The position numbers were made by a program, and so were the translations under genes. Source: Paraburkholderia mimosarum LMG 23256 = NBRC 106338 (GTDB taxonomy: Bacteria > Pseudomonadota > Gammaproteobacteria > Burkholderiales > Burkholderiaceae). Taken from it: DNA of 64,000 nucleotides. The stretch covers positions 1 to 64,000 of the forward strand of contig NZ_BBJJ01000012.1 of the NCBI RefSeq assembly GCF_000739815.1, given 5' to 3'. Shown one piece after another: positions 48,621 through 57,008 of this stretch (the first letter of the stretch is position 1; each line of letters starts with the position of its first letter). Below the pieces are notes generated by a model, which did no database searches, was not told where the DNA came from, and worked only from the letters and a program-made list of their open reading frames with translations.

Positions 48621-49212
48621 TCGTTGCAGCGTCTGCCCGCGGGGATAAACCGCTGGCATTCAAGGTTGGCGCCTCGGTGAGGCGGTTTCCGGATGTTCGC
48701 GAAGGCGGCAGCGCGAGGCAGCGTCAGGCAGCGCCATTGCGGTTCGCGGGGACCAATCATATGGTGGCTCTGTCGCCTCGAGCCGCTTTCCGATCACGCT
48801 ACCGCTTGCAGCCACTCAATCCTCGGCTTCACCACCCCACGGTTCATCGTTGTCCCGATATCGAACTGCTCGAGCAGCGCATGCCCTGGTTACGCAAGAC
48901 GTCGATCAGGAATCCTGCCAAACGGCTTCGCAAGAACGCGAGCCGGATATCCAGAAAGCCGCTTCCTCTTCATATCAAGCTGCCTGAAAGTGCCATCGCG
49001 ATCCTCGCCGATCGAGTCGAGTGCCGTAAGCAATGCCGCGAAATACGAACGACACCGCAAGATCCGGCTGTTAATTTTTCTCACATATCGGTGAGAATCC
49101 TTCGTTATACGGCGCGTGCCATTCGCCTTACGATACGCGTACCTCCGCGCCCGTGATTCGAACGATCGCGCCCCTCCGCGCGCACCCCGTGCCCTTGACA
49201 GCGATACCTCAA
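48621..49212. other. Non-coding stretch downstream of tRNA-Pro
   Basis: About 590 bp with lower G+C than the neighbourhood and no convincing gene. Frames up to about 130 codons exist, but they lack ribosome-binding sites and the codon bias of this genome; the longest begins inside the tRNA. It may be a decayed gene or a scar of an integrated element, as tRNA 3' ends are common integration sites. I found no second copy of the tRNA 3' end here. Confidence 0.5.
49078..49097. promoter_or_regulatory. Perfect inverted repeat upstream of the EamA gene
   Basis: TTCTCAC-ATATCG-GTGAGAA has 7-bp perfect arms and lies 115 bp before the EamA start. It could be an operator for that gene. Confidence 0.35.
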
Positions 49213-50151
49213 ATGAACCCGATCGAACTCGCGCAACTGGTTTTTCTCGCCGCCCTATGGGGCGGATCGTTTCTGTTCATACGCGTCGGTGTGACCGATT
49301 TCGGCGTAGCGCCGCTGATGGCGCTGCGGGTCGGCATCGGGGCGCTGTTCCTGCTGCTAGTGCTGTTCTCCCGGCGTCCCGCGCGCGAGGCGCTGGGCGC
49401 GTTGCGCGAGCGTGCGTGGCCCCTCTTCGTCGTCGGCATCCTCAATTCGGCTGCGCCGTTCTGCCTGTTCGCGTGGGCCGAACTCACGCTCTCAGCGGGT
49501 GTCACGTCCGTCATCAACGCGACCACGCCGCTGTGGGGCGCAGTGGTCGCATACGTCTGGCTCAAGGATCGTTTGAGCGGGCTGCGCGTGGTCGGGCTTG
49601 CCATCGGCTTTGCGGGCGTGCTTGCGCTCGTCTGGGACCAGATCGCGACGCACGCCGGCGATGGGGTATCGTCCACGAGCGCCGCGCTGGCAGCTCTCGC
49701 GGCACTGGTTGCTGCAGCGCTCTACGGCGTTGCCGCAAGCTACACGAAGCGCCATCTCACCGGCGTGGACCCCCTCACGGTGGCCGCCGGCACGATGACG
49801 AGCGCGAGCGTCGTGCTCGCGCCGTTCGCCGTGGCGACCTGGCCCGCTGCGACTGTTTCGCTCAATGCCTGGGGCGCGGTTCTCGGTCTCGGCGTGGCGT
49901 GCACCGGCGTTGCCTATCTGCTGTTCTTCCGGCTGATTGCATCGGTCGGGCCGGCGCGCGCAATCACGGTGACGTTCGTGATCCCGATGTTCGGCATTCT
50001 GTGGGGCGCGCTCTTTCTCGGCGAGCGGGTTTCGATGGGCATGGTCGAGGCGTGCGCCGCGATCCTCCTCGGCACCGCGCTCGCGACCGGTTTCGTGAAG
50101 CGGCTACCGGGAATCGCCGCGCGGCGCAGCGGGGCGGGCGCGGAGCGCTAG
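49213..50151 (+). CDS. EamA/DMT-family transporter
   Basis: A 312-residue inner-membrane protein with ten hydrophobic helices arranged as two EamA repeats (about residues 1-140 and 155-295). The start FLAALWGGSFLFIRVGV is typical of the drug/metabolite transporter superfamily, whose members export amino acids or metabolites. ATG 49213 (MNPIELAQL) was chosen because the 20 upstream codons are hydrophilic and lie before the first helix. It is convergent with an MFS gene 133 bp downstream. The substrate is unknown. Confidence 0.85.
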   Translation: MNPIELAQLVFLAALWGGSFLFIRVGVTDFGVAPLMALRVGIGALFLLLVLFSRRPAREALGALRERAWPLFVVGILNSAAPFCLFAWAELTLSAGVTSVINATTPLWGAVVAYVWLKDRLSGLRVVGLAIGFAGVLALVWDQIATHAGDGVSSTSAALAALAALVAAALYGVAASYTKRHLTGVDPLTVAAGTMTSASVVLAPFAVATWPAATVSLNAWGAVLGLGVACTGVAYLLFFRLIASVGPARAITVTFVIPMFGILWGALFLGERVSMGMVEACAAILLGTALATGFVKRLPGIAARRSGAGAER

Positions 50152-50284
50152 CAAGTGTGTCCTCACATGCCCTGGCGACGGTGCGTGCGCCGCGCGCGGT
50201 GAGCGCGGCCAAACGCGCCGCACAGTTCGTCTGGACACACACGCGGGTGGCATGCGCTGCCGCCGAATCGGGCGCAATGCATGC

Positions 50285-51709
50285 TCATGCGGCCGCGCGC
50301 GGCGCACGCTGTGCTCGTTCGTCGCGATCGCCTCGGCCGCTTCTATCGTTTTTCCCAACGGGCAGTGTCGCGACGATCATCGTCCCCACCACGAGCAGTG
50401 CCGCGGAATAGATGAGTCCCGCGGCATAGCTGTGTGTCGCATCCTTGAGCCATCCCACGACGAGCGGATTTGCCGCCGAGCTGATATTGCCGATCGCGTT
50501 GATCACGGCGATGCCCACCGCGCGCGCTTGCGGCGTGAACGCCTGGTCCGGCGTGGTCCAGAAGATCGACATCGCCGTGTACGAGCCCGCCGATGCGAGG
50601 CATACGCCGAGCAGTTGAACGAGCGGCGCGCCGCTTTGCGCGGTCAGTACGCAACCGAGCCCGGAGAGCAGCATCGGTGCCGCGAGGTGCCATTTGCGTT
50701 CCTGATGCCGGTCCGAGCGGCGGCCCCACGCGATCATCGCGGCGATGGTCACGATCTGCGGAATCGTCGCGATAAGGCCCACGGTGACATTGCTCGCGCC
50801 CGCACTGAAGCCCTTCACGATCAGCGGGGCCCATACGGCGACCATCGCCAGCGTGTTGACGAGGCAGAAGTACGCCGCCGCGAAGCGCAGGACCACCGGC
50901 GAGCGCAACTGCTGCCAGAGGCCGGGCTTGCCCGCGGCGTGCGCCGTGGGCGAGGCTTGCGCGTTCGCAGGCTCGGCGAGGGCAGCTTCGAGCGTGCGTT
51001 TTTCTTCCGTGCTGAGCCAGCGCGCGGCACGCGGCGTGTCGTCCAGATAGCAATACGCCACGCAGCCGAGCAGCGCGGCAGGCATGCCTTCCAGCACGAA
51101 GAGCCACTGCCAGCCCGCAAGCCCGGCGTGGCCGTCGAGCTTGAGGATATAGCCCGAGACTGCGGAGCCGAGCGCAGCCGTCACGGGCATGGCGATCATA
51201 AAGAGGGCATTCGCCCGCGCGCGCCACGCGCTCGGGAACCAGCAGGTGAGGTAAAGCAGCATGCCGGGCAGAAAACCCGCCTCGGTCACGCCAACCAGCA
51301 TGCGCAGCCAGTAGAGCGTGGTGGCGTTGGTGGCGAACATCGTCGCGGTGGAGGCGAGGCCCCACGCGATCATGATGAAGCTGATCCAGCGGCGCGCGCC
51401 TACGCGTGCGAGCATCAAATTGCCAGGAATTCCGCACGCGATATACGCGATATAGAAGAGCGTGGTGGCGAAGCCGAACTGCGTGCTCGACAGGCCGAGA
51501 TCCTTCATCATCGTCAGCCCTGCGAAGCCGATGTTGATCCGGTCGAGGAACGAGACGACGAACTGCAGGAACAGGAAGCCGAGCAAATGACGCGACACTT
51601 TGCGTGTCACCCGTTCAGTGGCGGCTGCGTGGCTCGACTGCACCCGCGCGGATGATTGCGCGGACGGATGCGGCGCATGCGAAGCATGCGCTTGCGGGAT
51701 AGGGCTCAT
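50285..51709 (-). CDS. MFS transporter, anion:cation symporter family
   Basis: A 474-residue 12-helix major facilitator of the ACS type that imports organic acids such as sugar acids, phthalate or 4-hydroxyphenylacetate. The FLDRINIGFAGLTMMKDLGLSSTQFG segment near residue 55 and FEAGFLPG-like TEAGFLPGMLLYLTCWFP near 135 are characteristic. The N-terminus has a 40-residue hydrophilic His/Ser/Ala-rich lead. GGAGGAG precedes the start on the minus strand. No catabolic genes are adjacent, so the substrate stays open. Confidence 0.88.
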   Translation of the reverse strand: MSPIPQAHASHAPHPSAQSSARVQSSHAAATERVTRKVSRHLLGFLFLQFVVSFLDRINIGFAGLTMMKDLGLSSTQFGFATTLFYIAYIACGIPGNLMLARVGARRWISFIMIAWGLASTATMFATNATTLYWLRMLVGVTEAGFLPGMLLYLTCWFPSAWRARANALFMIAMPVTAALGSAVSGYILKLDGHAGLAGWQWLFVLEGMPAALLGCVAYCYLDDTPRAARWLSTEEKRTLEAALAEPANAQASPTAHAAGKPGLWQQLRSPVVLRFAAAYFCLVNTLAMVAVWAPLIVKGFSAGASNVTVGLIATIPQIVTIAAMIAWGRRSDRHQERKWHLAAPMLLSGLGCVLTAQSGAPLVQLLGVCLASAGSYTAMSIFWTTPDQAFTPQARAVGIAVINAIGNISSAANPLVVGWLKDATHSYAAGLIYSAALLVVGTMIVATLPVGKNDRSGRGDRDERAQRAPRAAA

Positions 51710-52259
51710 GTGTCTCCTCCAAAGCACCGGGGCGTGATCGTGGCAAGGGTTATTGCGTTGTTGTTTGCCGTGTATCAGGGTTTCGCGCCGATTATCGGAG
51801 CGCCTCGCGTATAGGCTGTCCTCAATTTGGGTACAACGGCCGTGTTCCTTCGTCTGGATTCGGGAATACCCGCATCGAGGGCGCTGTTTTATTCACACGA
51901 ATGCTAGCGTTCAGCGAATATCTGTTAATCGCATTGCGTGAATCCAATTTTCTTCATAAATAGCCGGTAATTTCGAGAGGCGGGTAAAGTCGGCGGGTGA
52001 CGGCAGGAAAATTCTTCTGCTGAAGGATCGACGCATTTGATTGGCTGCATTCACGATATTGAAAGTCGGTAGTCAGGAATCACGACGTGGAGGGCGTTTC
52101 CCGGACGTGCGGTAATGCCGTGCACGAGCGCTGTCGCCTTCTCGCGGCTAGATTTCTTTCTCATATCTGCTTGAATGAATTGAACGTTGCAGGGCGACGG
52201 AATCAGATTTCATTAAATGATGCGTGTGCCCGGAATGAATTGATCGACCCGGGAAATAC
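51710..52259. other. 550-bp A+T-enriched non-coding region before pagL
   Basis: No gene is recognisable; the one 62-codon frame lacks support. The base composition is clearly lower in G+C than the flanks. It contains the divergent promoters of the MFS gene and the pagL-like gene, and the 11-bp direct repeat described separately. Confidence 0.5.
52173..52243 (+). repeat. Direct repeat GAATGAATTGA spaced 60 bp upstream of pagL
   Basis: GAATGAATTGA occurs at 52173-52183 and 52233-52243, exactly 60 bp apart. The second copy ends 16 bases before the pagL ATG. The spacing is near six helical turns, so the copies could bind a regulator on one DNA face. Confidence 0.5.
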
Positions 52260-52829
52260 ATGAAATCAAGAAAATTGACCTGGCAGGCACGTTCCGCCCC
52301 CGGAGCCGTCATCGTGCTCTGCGCGTTCTGCACGGCCGGCGCGCGTGCGGAGAACAGCTTCGGCATCCAGATCGGTCCGGGCGTCGCGGCGCACGACGTC
52401 AAGAAGCTCGACCTGGGCCTCGTCTGGGATCCGGGCCTGCAGTGGTGGCACATTGGCGGTTATCACTTCACGGTGGTCGGCGAGGGGCACGTCGCCTACT
52501 GGAAGCTGGACGCCGCCGATGCCGTCTACTCCCATATCTGGGAATTCGGCGTGACGCCGGTTTTTCGCTTCATCAAGGACACCGGCTGGTTCAAGCCGTT
52601 CATCGAGGCGGGCGTGGGCATACGTTTTCTGTCGCATTTGCGGCAGACACCGGACCGCGCCACCTCGACGTCGTTTCAGTTCGCGAACATGGTCGGCGTG
52701 GGCGCGCAGTTTGGCGAGCACGGTAACTATCAGGTCGGATTCCGCTTCCAGCATTTGTCGAACGCGGACATCAAGCAGCCGAATCCCGGCATGAACTTCA
52801 GTCAGATCTATTTCCAGTACAACTTCTAG
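52260..52829 (+). CDS. pagL: Lipid A 3-O-deacylase, PagL family
   Basis: An outer-membrane beta-barrel enzyme that removes the 3-O acyl chain of lipid A and so changes LPS recognition and permeability. The 189-residue precursor has an N-terminal signal peptide (about residues 1-31, cleaved after AGARA). The barrel contains the PagL catalytic segment RFQHLSNADIKQPNPGMNF, with His near 165 and Ser near 167, and a terminal aromatic residue suits BAM-dependent insertion. The catalytic glutamate of Pseudomonas PagL is not obvious here. GGGA precedes the ATG. The upstream region is long and A+T-rich, suggesting regulated expression. Confidence 0.85.
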   Translation: MKSRKLTWQARSAPGAVIVLCAFCTAGARAENSFGIQIGPGVAAHDVKKLDLGLVWDPGLQWWHIGGYHFTVVGEGHVAYWKLDAADAVYSHIWEFGVTPVFRFIKDTGWFKPFIEAGVGIRFLSHLRQTPDRATSTSFQFANMVGVGAQFGEHGNYQVGFRFQHLSNADIKQPNPGMNFSQIYFQYNF

Positions 52830-52936
52830 CAGATGCTTGACCGCTGGGACGAAGCGAGCCGCGTGCTAGAATTTTTTTGCATCCCGCCCGTCGAGCGGCA
52901 CCGATTTTTCGCACCGCCGAATTCATCGAGGTTTCC

Positions 52937-53257
52937 ATGGCCGCAGGCAGTCAACTCACGATTTATACGAGCCGCAAGGACAAGAAAGGGCATAAGTCGG
53001 CGGTCTCGTGGATCATGGAAGCCGCGCGCGCACAAGGCGCCTTCGGGATTACCGTGCTCGAAGGCTACGAGGGCCTCGATGCTCATGGAAAGCTGCACGC
53101 CGCCCACTTCTTCGATCTCGCCGACGAGCCCGCCGTGGTGCTGATCGTCGCCGACGATCCGTCCATCGATGCGCTGCTCGTCACGCTCGGGCAGGGCGGC
53201 GTCGAACTCTTCTATACACGCAGCTCGATCGACTACGGCCGCCTCGGCGGCGTCTGA
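52937..53257 (+). CDS. DUF190 (PII-like) protein
   Basis: A 106-residue soluble protein resembling the DUF190 family, which has a PII-like ferredoxin fold. The segments LTIYTSRKDKKGHKSAVSWIME, GITVLEGYEGLDAHGKLHAAHFFDLADEPAVVLIV and the C-terminal strand follow the family order. PII-like proteins bind nucleotides and regulate partners, often a membrane protein encoded nearby, such as CrcB for some DUF190 members. No such partner is adjacent. GAGG lies 5 bases before ATG 52937. It is 107 bp from pagL and may be separately transcribed. Confidence 0.75.
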   Translation: MAAGSQLTIYTSRKDKKGHKSAVSWIMEAARAQGAFGITVLEGYEGLDAHGKLHAAHFFDLADEPAVVLIVADDPSIDALLVTLGQGGVELFYTRSSIDYGRLGGV

Positions 53258-53330
53258 GCGGTTTCCTGTCTGCCCGCCCCGGGTGCGCTATGCCGCAGTC
53301 GCTGCCGTCGCGCAAATTATGATGGTCTCC

Positions 53331-53378
53331 CGCAACCCGTTAAACTGTCGTTTTTGGTGCGGTGCACCACGGGTTGCG
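53331..53378 (+). promoter_or_regulatory. Nested inverted repeat upstream of 3-hydroxybutyryl-CoA dehydrogenase
   Basis: CGCAACCCG (53331-53339) pairs perfectly with CGGGTTGCG (53370-53378). Inside the 30-base loop, GGTGC-GGT-GCACC (53356-53368) forms a second hairpin. It lies 65 bp before the ATG and is a candidate operator or leader structure. Confidence 0.35.
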
Positions 53379-53442
53379 CCGCATGACCGGCATATTTCAC
53401 AGGCGACACGCCGGCGTCGCAGATAAGGAGTGAGGAGCAGGC

Positions 53443-54303
53443 ATGGCAATCGAAACTGTAGGGATCGTGGGCGCGGGCACGATGGGCAATGGCATCGCGC
53501 AAGCGGTAGCGGTGGCGGGGCTCAAGGCGGTGATGATCGACGTCACCGACGCGGCGCTCGCCAAGGGTGTCGCCACGCTCACGCACAGCCTCGAGCGGCT
53601 CGTCTCGAAGGGCAAGCTCGAAGCCGGCGCGCGCGATGCCGCGCTCGCGCGCATCGAAACGACCACCGACTACCAGCGTCTCGCGAGCGCCGATCTCGTG
53701 ATCGAGGCGGCGACCGAGAACGTCGACCTCAAGATGCGCATCCTCAAGCAGATCGAGGCCGCGGCTCGCCCCGACGCGATCGTTGCAACGAACACGTCGT
53801 CGATCTCGATCACGGCGCTCGCGACCACGCTCGCCGATCCGTCACGCTTCATCGGCATGCACTTCTTCAACCCGGTGCCGATGATGCCGCTCGTCGAGGT
53901 GATCCGCGGGCTGCAGACGCGGCCGGAAGTTGCCGAGGCGGTGCGCGAGATGGCGCTGCGTCTCGAGAAGACGCCGATCGCCGTCAAGAATGCACCGGGC
54001 TTCGTGGTGAACCGCATTCTGGTGCCGATGATCAATGAGGCGTTTTTCGTGCTCGCGGACGGCATTGCGAGCGCCGAGGAAATCGACGCGGGCATGAAGC
54101 TCGGCGCGAATCACCCGATCGGACCGCTTGCCCTGGCGGACCTGGTCGGCCTCGACGTGTGTCTTTCGGTGATGGACGTTTTTCTGAAGGACTTCGGTGA
54201 CTCGAAGTATCGTGCCTGCCCGCTGCTGCGCGAGATGGTCGCGGCAGGCCATCTGGGCCGCAAGACCGGCCGTGGCGTGTATCAGTACGACAAGGTGTCC
54301 TGA
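53443..54303 (+). CDS. 3-Hydroxybutyryl-CoA dehydrogenase
   Basis: An NAD(P)-dependent 3-hydroxyacyl-CoA dehydrogenase of 286 residues that interconverts 3-hydroxybutyryl-CoA and acetoacetyl-CoA. The Rossmann motif GIVGAGTMGNGIAQ is near residue 7, and the signature HFFNPVPMMPLVEVI near 140 contains the catalytic histidine. The C-terminal dimerisation domain has GFVVNRILVPMINEAFF and ends GRKTGRGVYQYD. AAGGAGTGAGGAG precedes the ATG. The single-domain form matches Hbd/PaaH enzymes rather than multifunctional FadB. It fits with ScoAB and ETF-QO elsewhere in the window. Confidence 0.93.
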   Translation: MAIETVGIVGAGTMGNGIAQAVAVAGLKAVMIDVTDAALAKGVATLTHSLERLVSKGKLEAGARDAALARIETTTDYQRLASADLVIEAATENVDLKMRILKQIEAAARPDAIVATNTSSISITALATTLADPSRFIGMHFFNPVPMMPLVEVIRGLQTRPEVAEAVREMALRLEKTPIAVKNAPGFVVNRILVPMINEAFFVLADGIASAEEIDAGMKLGANHPIGPLALADLVGLDVCLSVMDVFLKDFGDSKYRACPLLREMVAAGHLGRKTGRGVYQYDKVS

Positions 54304-54340
54304 CGCACCGGAATGCAGGCGCAGACGCCTGCATTCGGCT

Positions 54341-55441
54341 TCATGTGAGCACGCTGACCCGGTACTGCGTGACCTGCTGGTACGTCTTGCCGGGCCGCAG
54401 CACCACTTCATCGCATGCGGGCGCTTCCATGTTGATCTGGTTCGGGAAGCCGCCCGCTTCGAGGCACAGCCCCGCGTAGCGAGCGCACGTCGCGCCCCTG
54501 CGCCCCGGCTGTCCCTCCAGATAATTCCCCGTATAGAGCTGCAAGCCGCGCTGGTCGGTCGCGACGGCAAGCTCGCGCCCGCTGCCCGGATCATAGACCC
54601 GCGCCACGGGGCGCACCGGCCAACGGCCCGGCGCGGCGTGCAGCGTGCCTGCCGTGCTCTCGGGCGCGCGCAGCACGTAGCAGTGGTCGAAGCCGCGCGC
54701 GCGTTCGAGCTGGGCGTTCGGCCAGTCGAGCCGCGCGCCGAGCGGCGCGCCATGGCGGAAATCGAACGCGCTGCCCGAGACGTCGGCGATGCGACACGGA
54801 ATCAACTGGGGATCGACCTCGAGGAACGCGTCGGCGTCGATCGTCAGTACATGGCCGCGAATGTCCGGGCTCGCTTCGCCGGAGAGATTGAAGTAGCCGT
54901 GGCTCGTGAGGTTGAGCGGGGTGGGAGCGTCAGCCACGCCCTCGTAGTCGATCGTCAGCGTGCCGTCGTCGGCTAGCGTATAGCGCACCTTCACGCTGAC
55001 GTTCCCGGGAAAGCCGCAATCCCCTTCGGGCGAATCGAGCCGTAGCACCAGCGAACCCCGGTCCTCATCCGCCAGCCACATCTGCCGGTGAAAACCGTTG
55101 GCGCCCCCATGCAGCAGATTGCCGTTCTCGTTGCGATCGAGTGCGTAGTCGATGCCGTCGAGCATGAAACGCGCACCCGCGATGCGGTTGGCCCAGCGCC
55201 CGATCAGGCCGCCCATGTACGTCGAAGCCGCGAGATAGTCGGCGGGCGTGTCGTGGCCGAGGAGGATGTCCGCGAGGCGGCCGGCGCGATCGGGCGCGAG
55301 CCACGAGACGAGCGTCGCGCCGAGGTCGCTCACCATCACCTTCATTCCCTGCGCGTTGCGCAGCGTGTAGAGCCGGACGGCGTCGCCGCCGGGCAGCGCG
55401 CCCCACGGTTCCGAACTCAGATGGGCAGCAAGAGTGTTCAT
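54341..55441 (-). CDS. galM: Aldose 1-epimerase (mutarotase)
   Basis: GalM interconverts alpha and beta anomers of aldoses, here probably xylose. Of 366 residues, the family blocks are GATLVSWLAPDRAGRLADILLGHDTPADY near residue 42, ENGNLLHGGANGFHRQMW near 105 with the substrate histidine, LTSHGYFNLSG near 175 with the catalytic His, and CLEAGGFPNQINM near 325 with the catalytic glutamate. It lies 49 bp after xylR on the same strand, so it is probably cotranscribed with it. No clear ribosome-binding site precedes ATG 55441. The xylose role is inferred from location. Confidence 0.9.
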   Translation of the reverse strand: MNTLAAHLSSEPWGALPGGDAVRLYTLRNAQGMKVMVSDLGATLVSWLAPDRAGRLADILLGHDTPADYLAASTYMGGLIGRWANRIAGARFMLDGIDYALDRNENGNLLHGGANGFHRQMWLADEDRGSLVLRLDSPEGDCGFPGNVSVKVRYTLADDGTLTIDYEGVADAPTPLNLTSHGYFNLSGEASPDIRGHVLTIDADAFLEVDPQLIPCRIADVSGSAFDFRHGAPLGARLDWPNAQLERARGFDHCYVLRAPESTAGTLHAAPGRWPVRPVARVYDPGSGRELAVATDQRGLQLYTGNYLEGQPGRRGATCARYAGLCLEAGGFPNQINMEAPACDEVVLRPGKTYQQVTQYRVSVLT

Positions 55442-55490
55442 GAGGTGAAATGAAAAGTGTTGCTGAATCCCTGGGCGGCCGAAGCCGGCT

Positions 55491-56705
55491 TCATGGGGTG
55501 GACAGCCGCGGGGCGGAAGCGTTCGCCACGCTGTCCTGGTATTCGCGCGGCGTGCAATCGAGTTCGCGCCGGAATACGGCATACATGTACTGCAGCGACG
55601 TGAATCCGCAGCGGATCGCCACCTCGGCACTCGATGCGTCGCGACTGGCGAGCATCGCCTTGGCGGCATCGAGCTTGTGGCGCAGGATCTCCTGATGGAC
55701 CGTGCACTGGAGTTCACGCCGGAAATATTCTTCCAGAGACGAGCGCGACACGCCCACGTAGTCGGCCACCTGCTCGGTCTTGATGCCCTGGCAGGCGTAT
55801 TGGCGGATGAAGTGCCGTGCACGCATGACATGGGGGCTCGAGAGCGGTTCATGCCGGGTCGATTCGAGCACATTGATGCCGACGGGTGGAACCAGAATGC
55901 GTTGTCCCGGAAAACGTGCACCGCGCAGCATCTGGTGCAGCAAGTGTGCCGCCGTCTTGCCCATTTCCTCCGTTCCCTGGATGACCGACGAAAGCGGGAT
56001 GCGCGTTAGCGTGCGGGTGAGGGGATCGTTGTCGATGCCGATGATCGCCACCTGCTCGGGCACCGCAATGCCGTGAATCAAACATGCCTGCAGCAAATGC
56101 CGCGCCCGGGCGTCGGTCACGGCGATCACGCCCACGGGTTTGGGCAGGCTGTGCAGCCAGACGCTCAGCTGCTCGATGGCCTGGTTCCAGGCGCTGGCGC
56201 TGGTGGCCTGGCCGCGGTAGATCGGCGCGGGCACGCCTTCCTTGCGGCCGAGCGCCTGGAACGCCAGCTCGCGCTCCTGCGCCCAGCGGTTTTCCTGCGC
56301 CACGGGCAGGCTGTACATGGCGAGATTCGGCAGGCCTGCGCCGATCAGATGCGTCCACGCGAGCGAGACCAGTTTGCGGTTGTCGGTCGCGATGTACGGC
56401 AGCTCGGGCGGGTACTGCGTCGCATCCTCGAACGACGAACCCACGGCCACGACCGGCAGCGGGCAGCCGCGCAACGCCTCGGCCACGGCAGGGTCGTCGA
56501 AGTCGGCGATGATGCCATCGCCGTCGAAGCGCTCGATGCCCGCGAGGCGGCAGCGAAAATCCTCTTCGAGAAACAGGTCCCACGCCACGCGCGTGGAACG
56601 TAGATAGTCGCCGATTCCGGCAATGATTTCGCGGTCGTACACCTTGTTCGCGTTGAATAGCAACGCAATGCGGTGGGGTGACTGGGAAGCGGGGGCGCGG
56701 GTCAT
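55491..56705 (-). CDS. xylR: XylR, xylose-responsive AraC-type regulator
   Basis: A 404-residue activator. Residues 12-270 form a periplasmic-binding-protein-like sugar-binding domain (RIALLFNANKVYDREIIAGIGDYLRS). Residues 290-395 form an AraC-type double helix-turn-helix (QGIKTEQVADYVGVSRSSLEEYFRRELQ). This is the E. coli XylR plan, which binds D-xylose and activates xylAB and xylFGH. ATG 56705 was chosen over one 25 codons upstream because the extra residues are basic and unmatched. It is divergent from xylA across 303 bp, where the candidate operator lies. Confidence 0.92.
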   Translation of the reverse strand: MTRAPASQSPHRIALLFNANKVYDREIIAGIGDYLRSTRVAWDLFLEEDFRCRLAGIERFDGDGIIADFDDPAVAEALRGCPLPVVAVGSSFEDATQYPPELPYIATDNRKLVSLAWTHLIGAGLPNLAMYSLPVAQENRWAQERELAFQALGRKEGVPAPIYRGQATSASAWNQAIEQLSVWLHSLPKPVGVIAVTDARARHLLQACLIHGIAVPEQVAIIGIDNDPLTRTLTRIPLSSVIQGTEEMGKTAAHLLHQMLRGARFPGQRILVPPVGINVLESTRHEPLSSPHVMRARHFIRQYACQGIKTEQVADYVGVSRSSLEEYFRRELQCTVHQEILRHKLDAAKAMLASRDASSAEVAIRCGFTSLQYMYAVFRRELDCTPREYQDSVANASAPRLSTP

Positions 56706-56871
56706 GTCAGCTCGGCGGTGTTTCGCGCGGCGTGCCCGCGCAAAGCCGCCATCTCTCCGGTTCGGGCGCGGTGCGTTCAAATGAGCGTCGCGCTACGATG
56801 TCTCTCGCGCCCTTGGCGCGTCGTTTTAAGCGTCCGGCTATTTTAGGCCCAGATTCGGGCTCGCGGACGCC

Positions 56872-56926
56872 CCTGCCGCGCCACTCGGCAGGAAACATTA
56901 AGGGTCTCGCGCAATTTCGCAATTGC
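56872..56926. promoter_or_regulatory. Candidate XylR operator and hairpin in the xylR-xylA region
   Basis: GCAATTTCGCAATTGC (56911-56926) is both a direct repeat of GCAATT and a palindrome with 6-bp arms. A second copy with 14 of 16 identical bases lies before xylB. Eighteen bp upstream, CCTGCCG and CGGCAGG (56872-56892) form a 7-bp inverted repeat. The 303-bp region holds no gene; its remaining sequence shows nothing I recognise. Confidence 0.5.
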
Positions 56927-57008
56927 CGCGCTTTGCTCGTCGCGGGCAGTATGGCATCACACAGAGGGTGCACGCTGCGCGCTGCGCTGCAACAACACTG
57001 GAGACATC

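Noticed and set aside
51661..51690. Inverted repeat GCGCATGC/GCATGCGC near the MFS start
   Set aside because: It lies within the coding sequence and is explained by the Ala-His-Ala repeats of the N-terminal lead.
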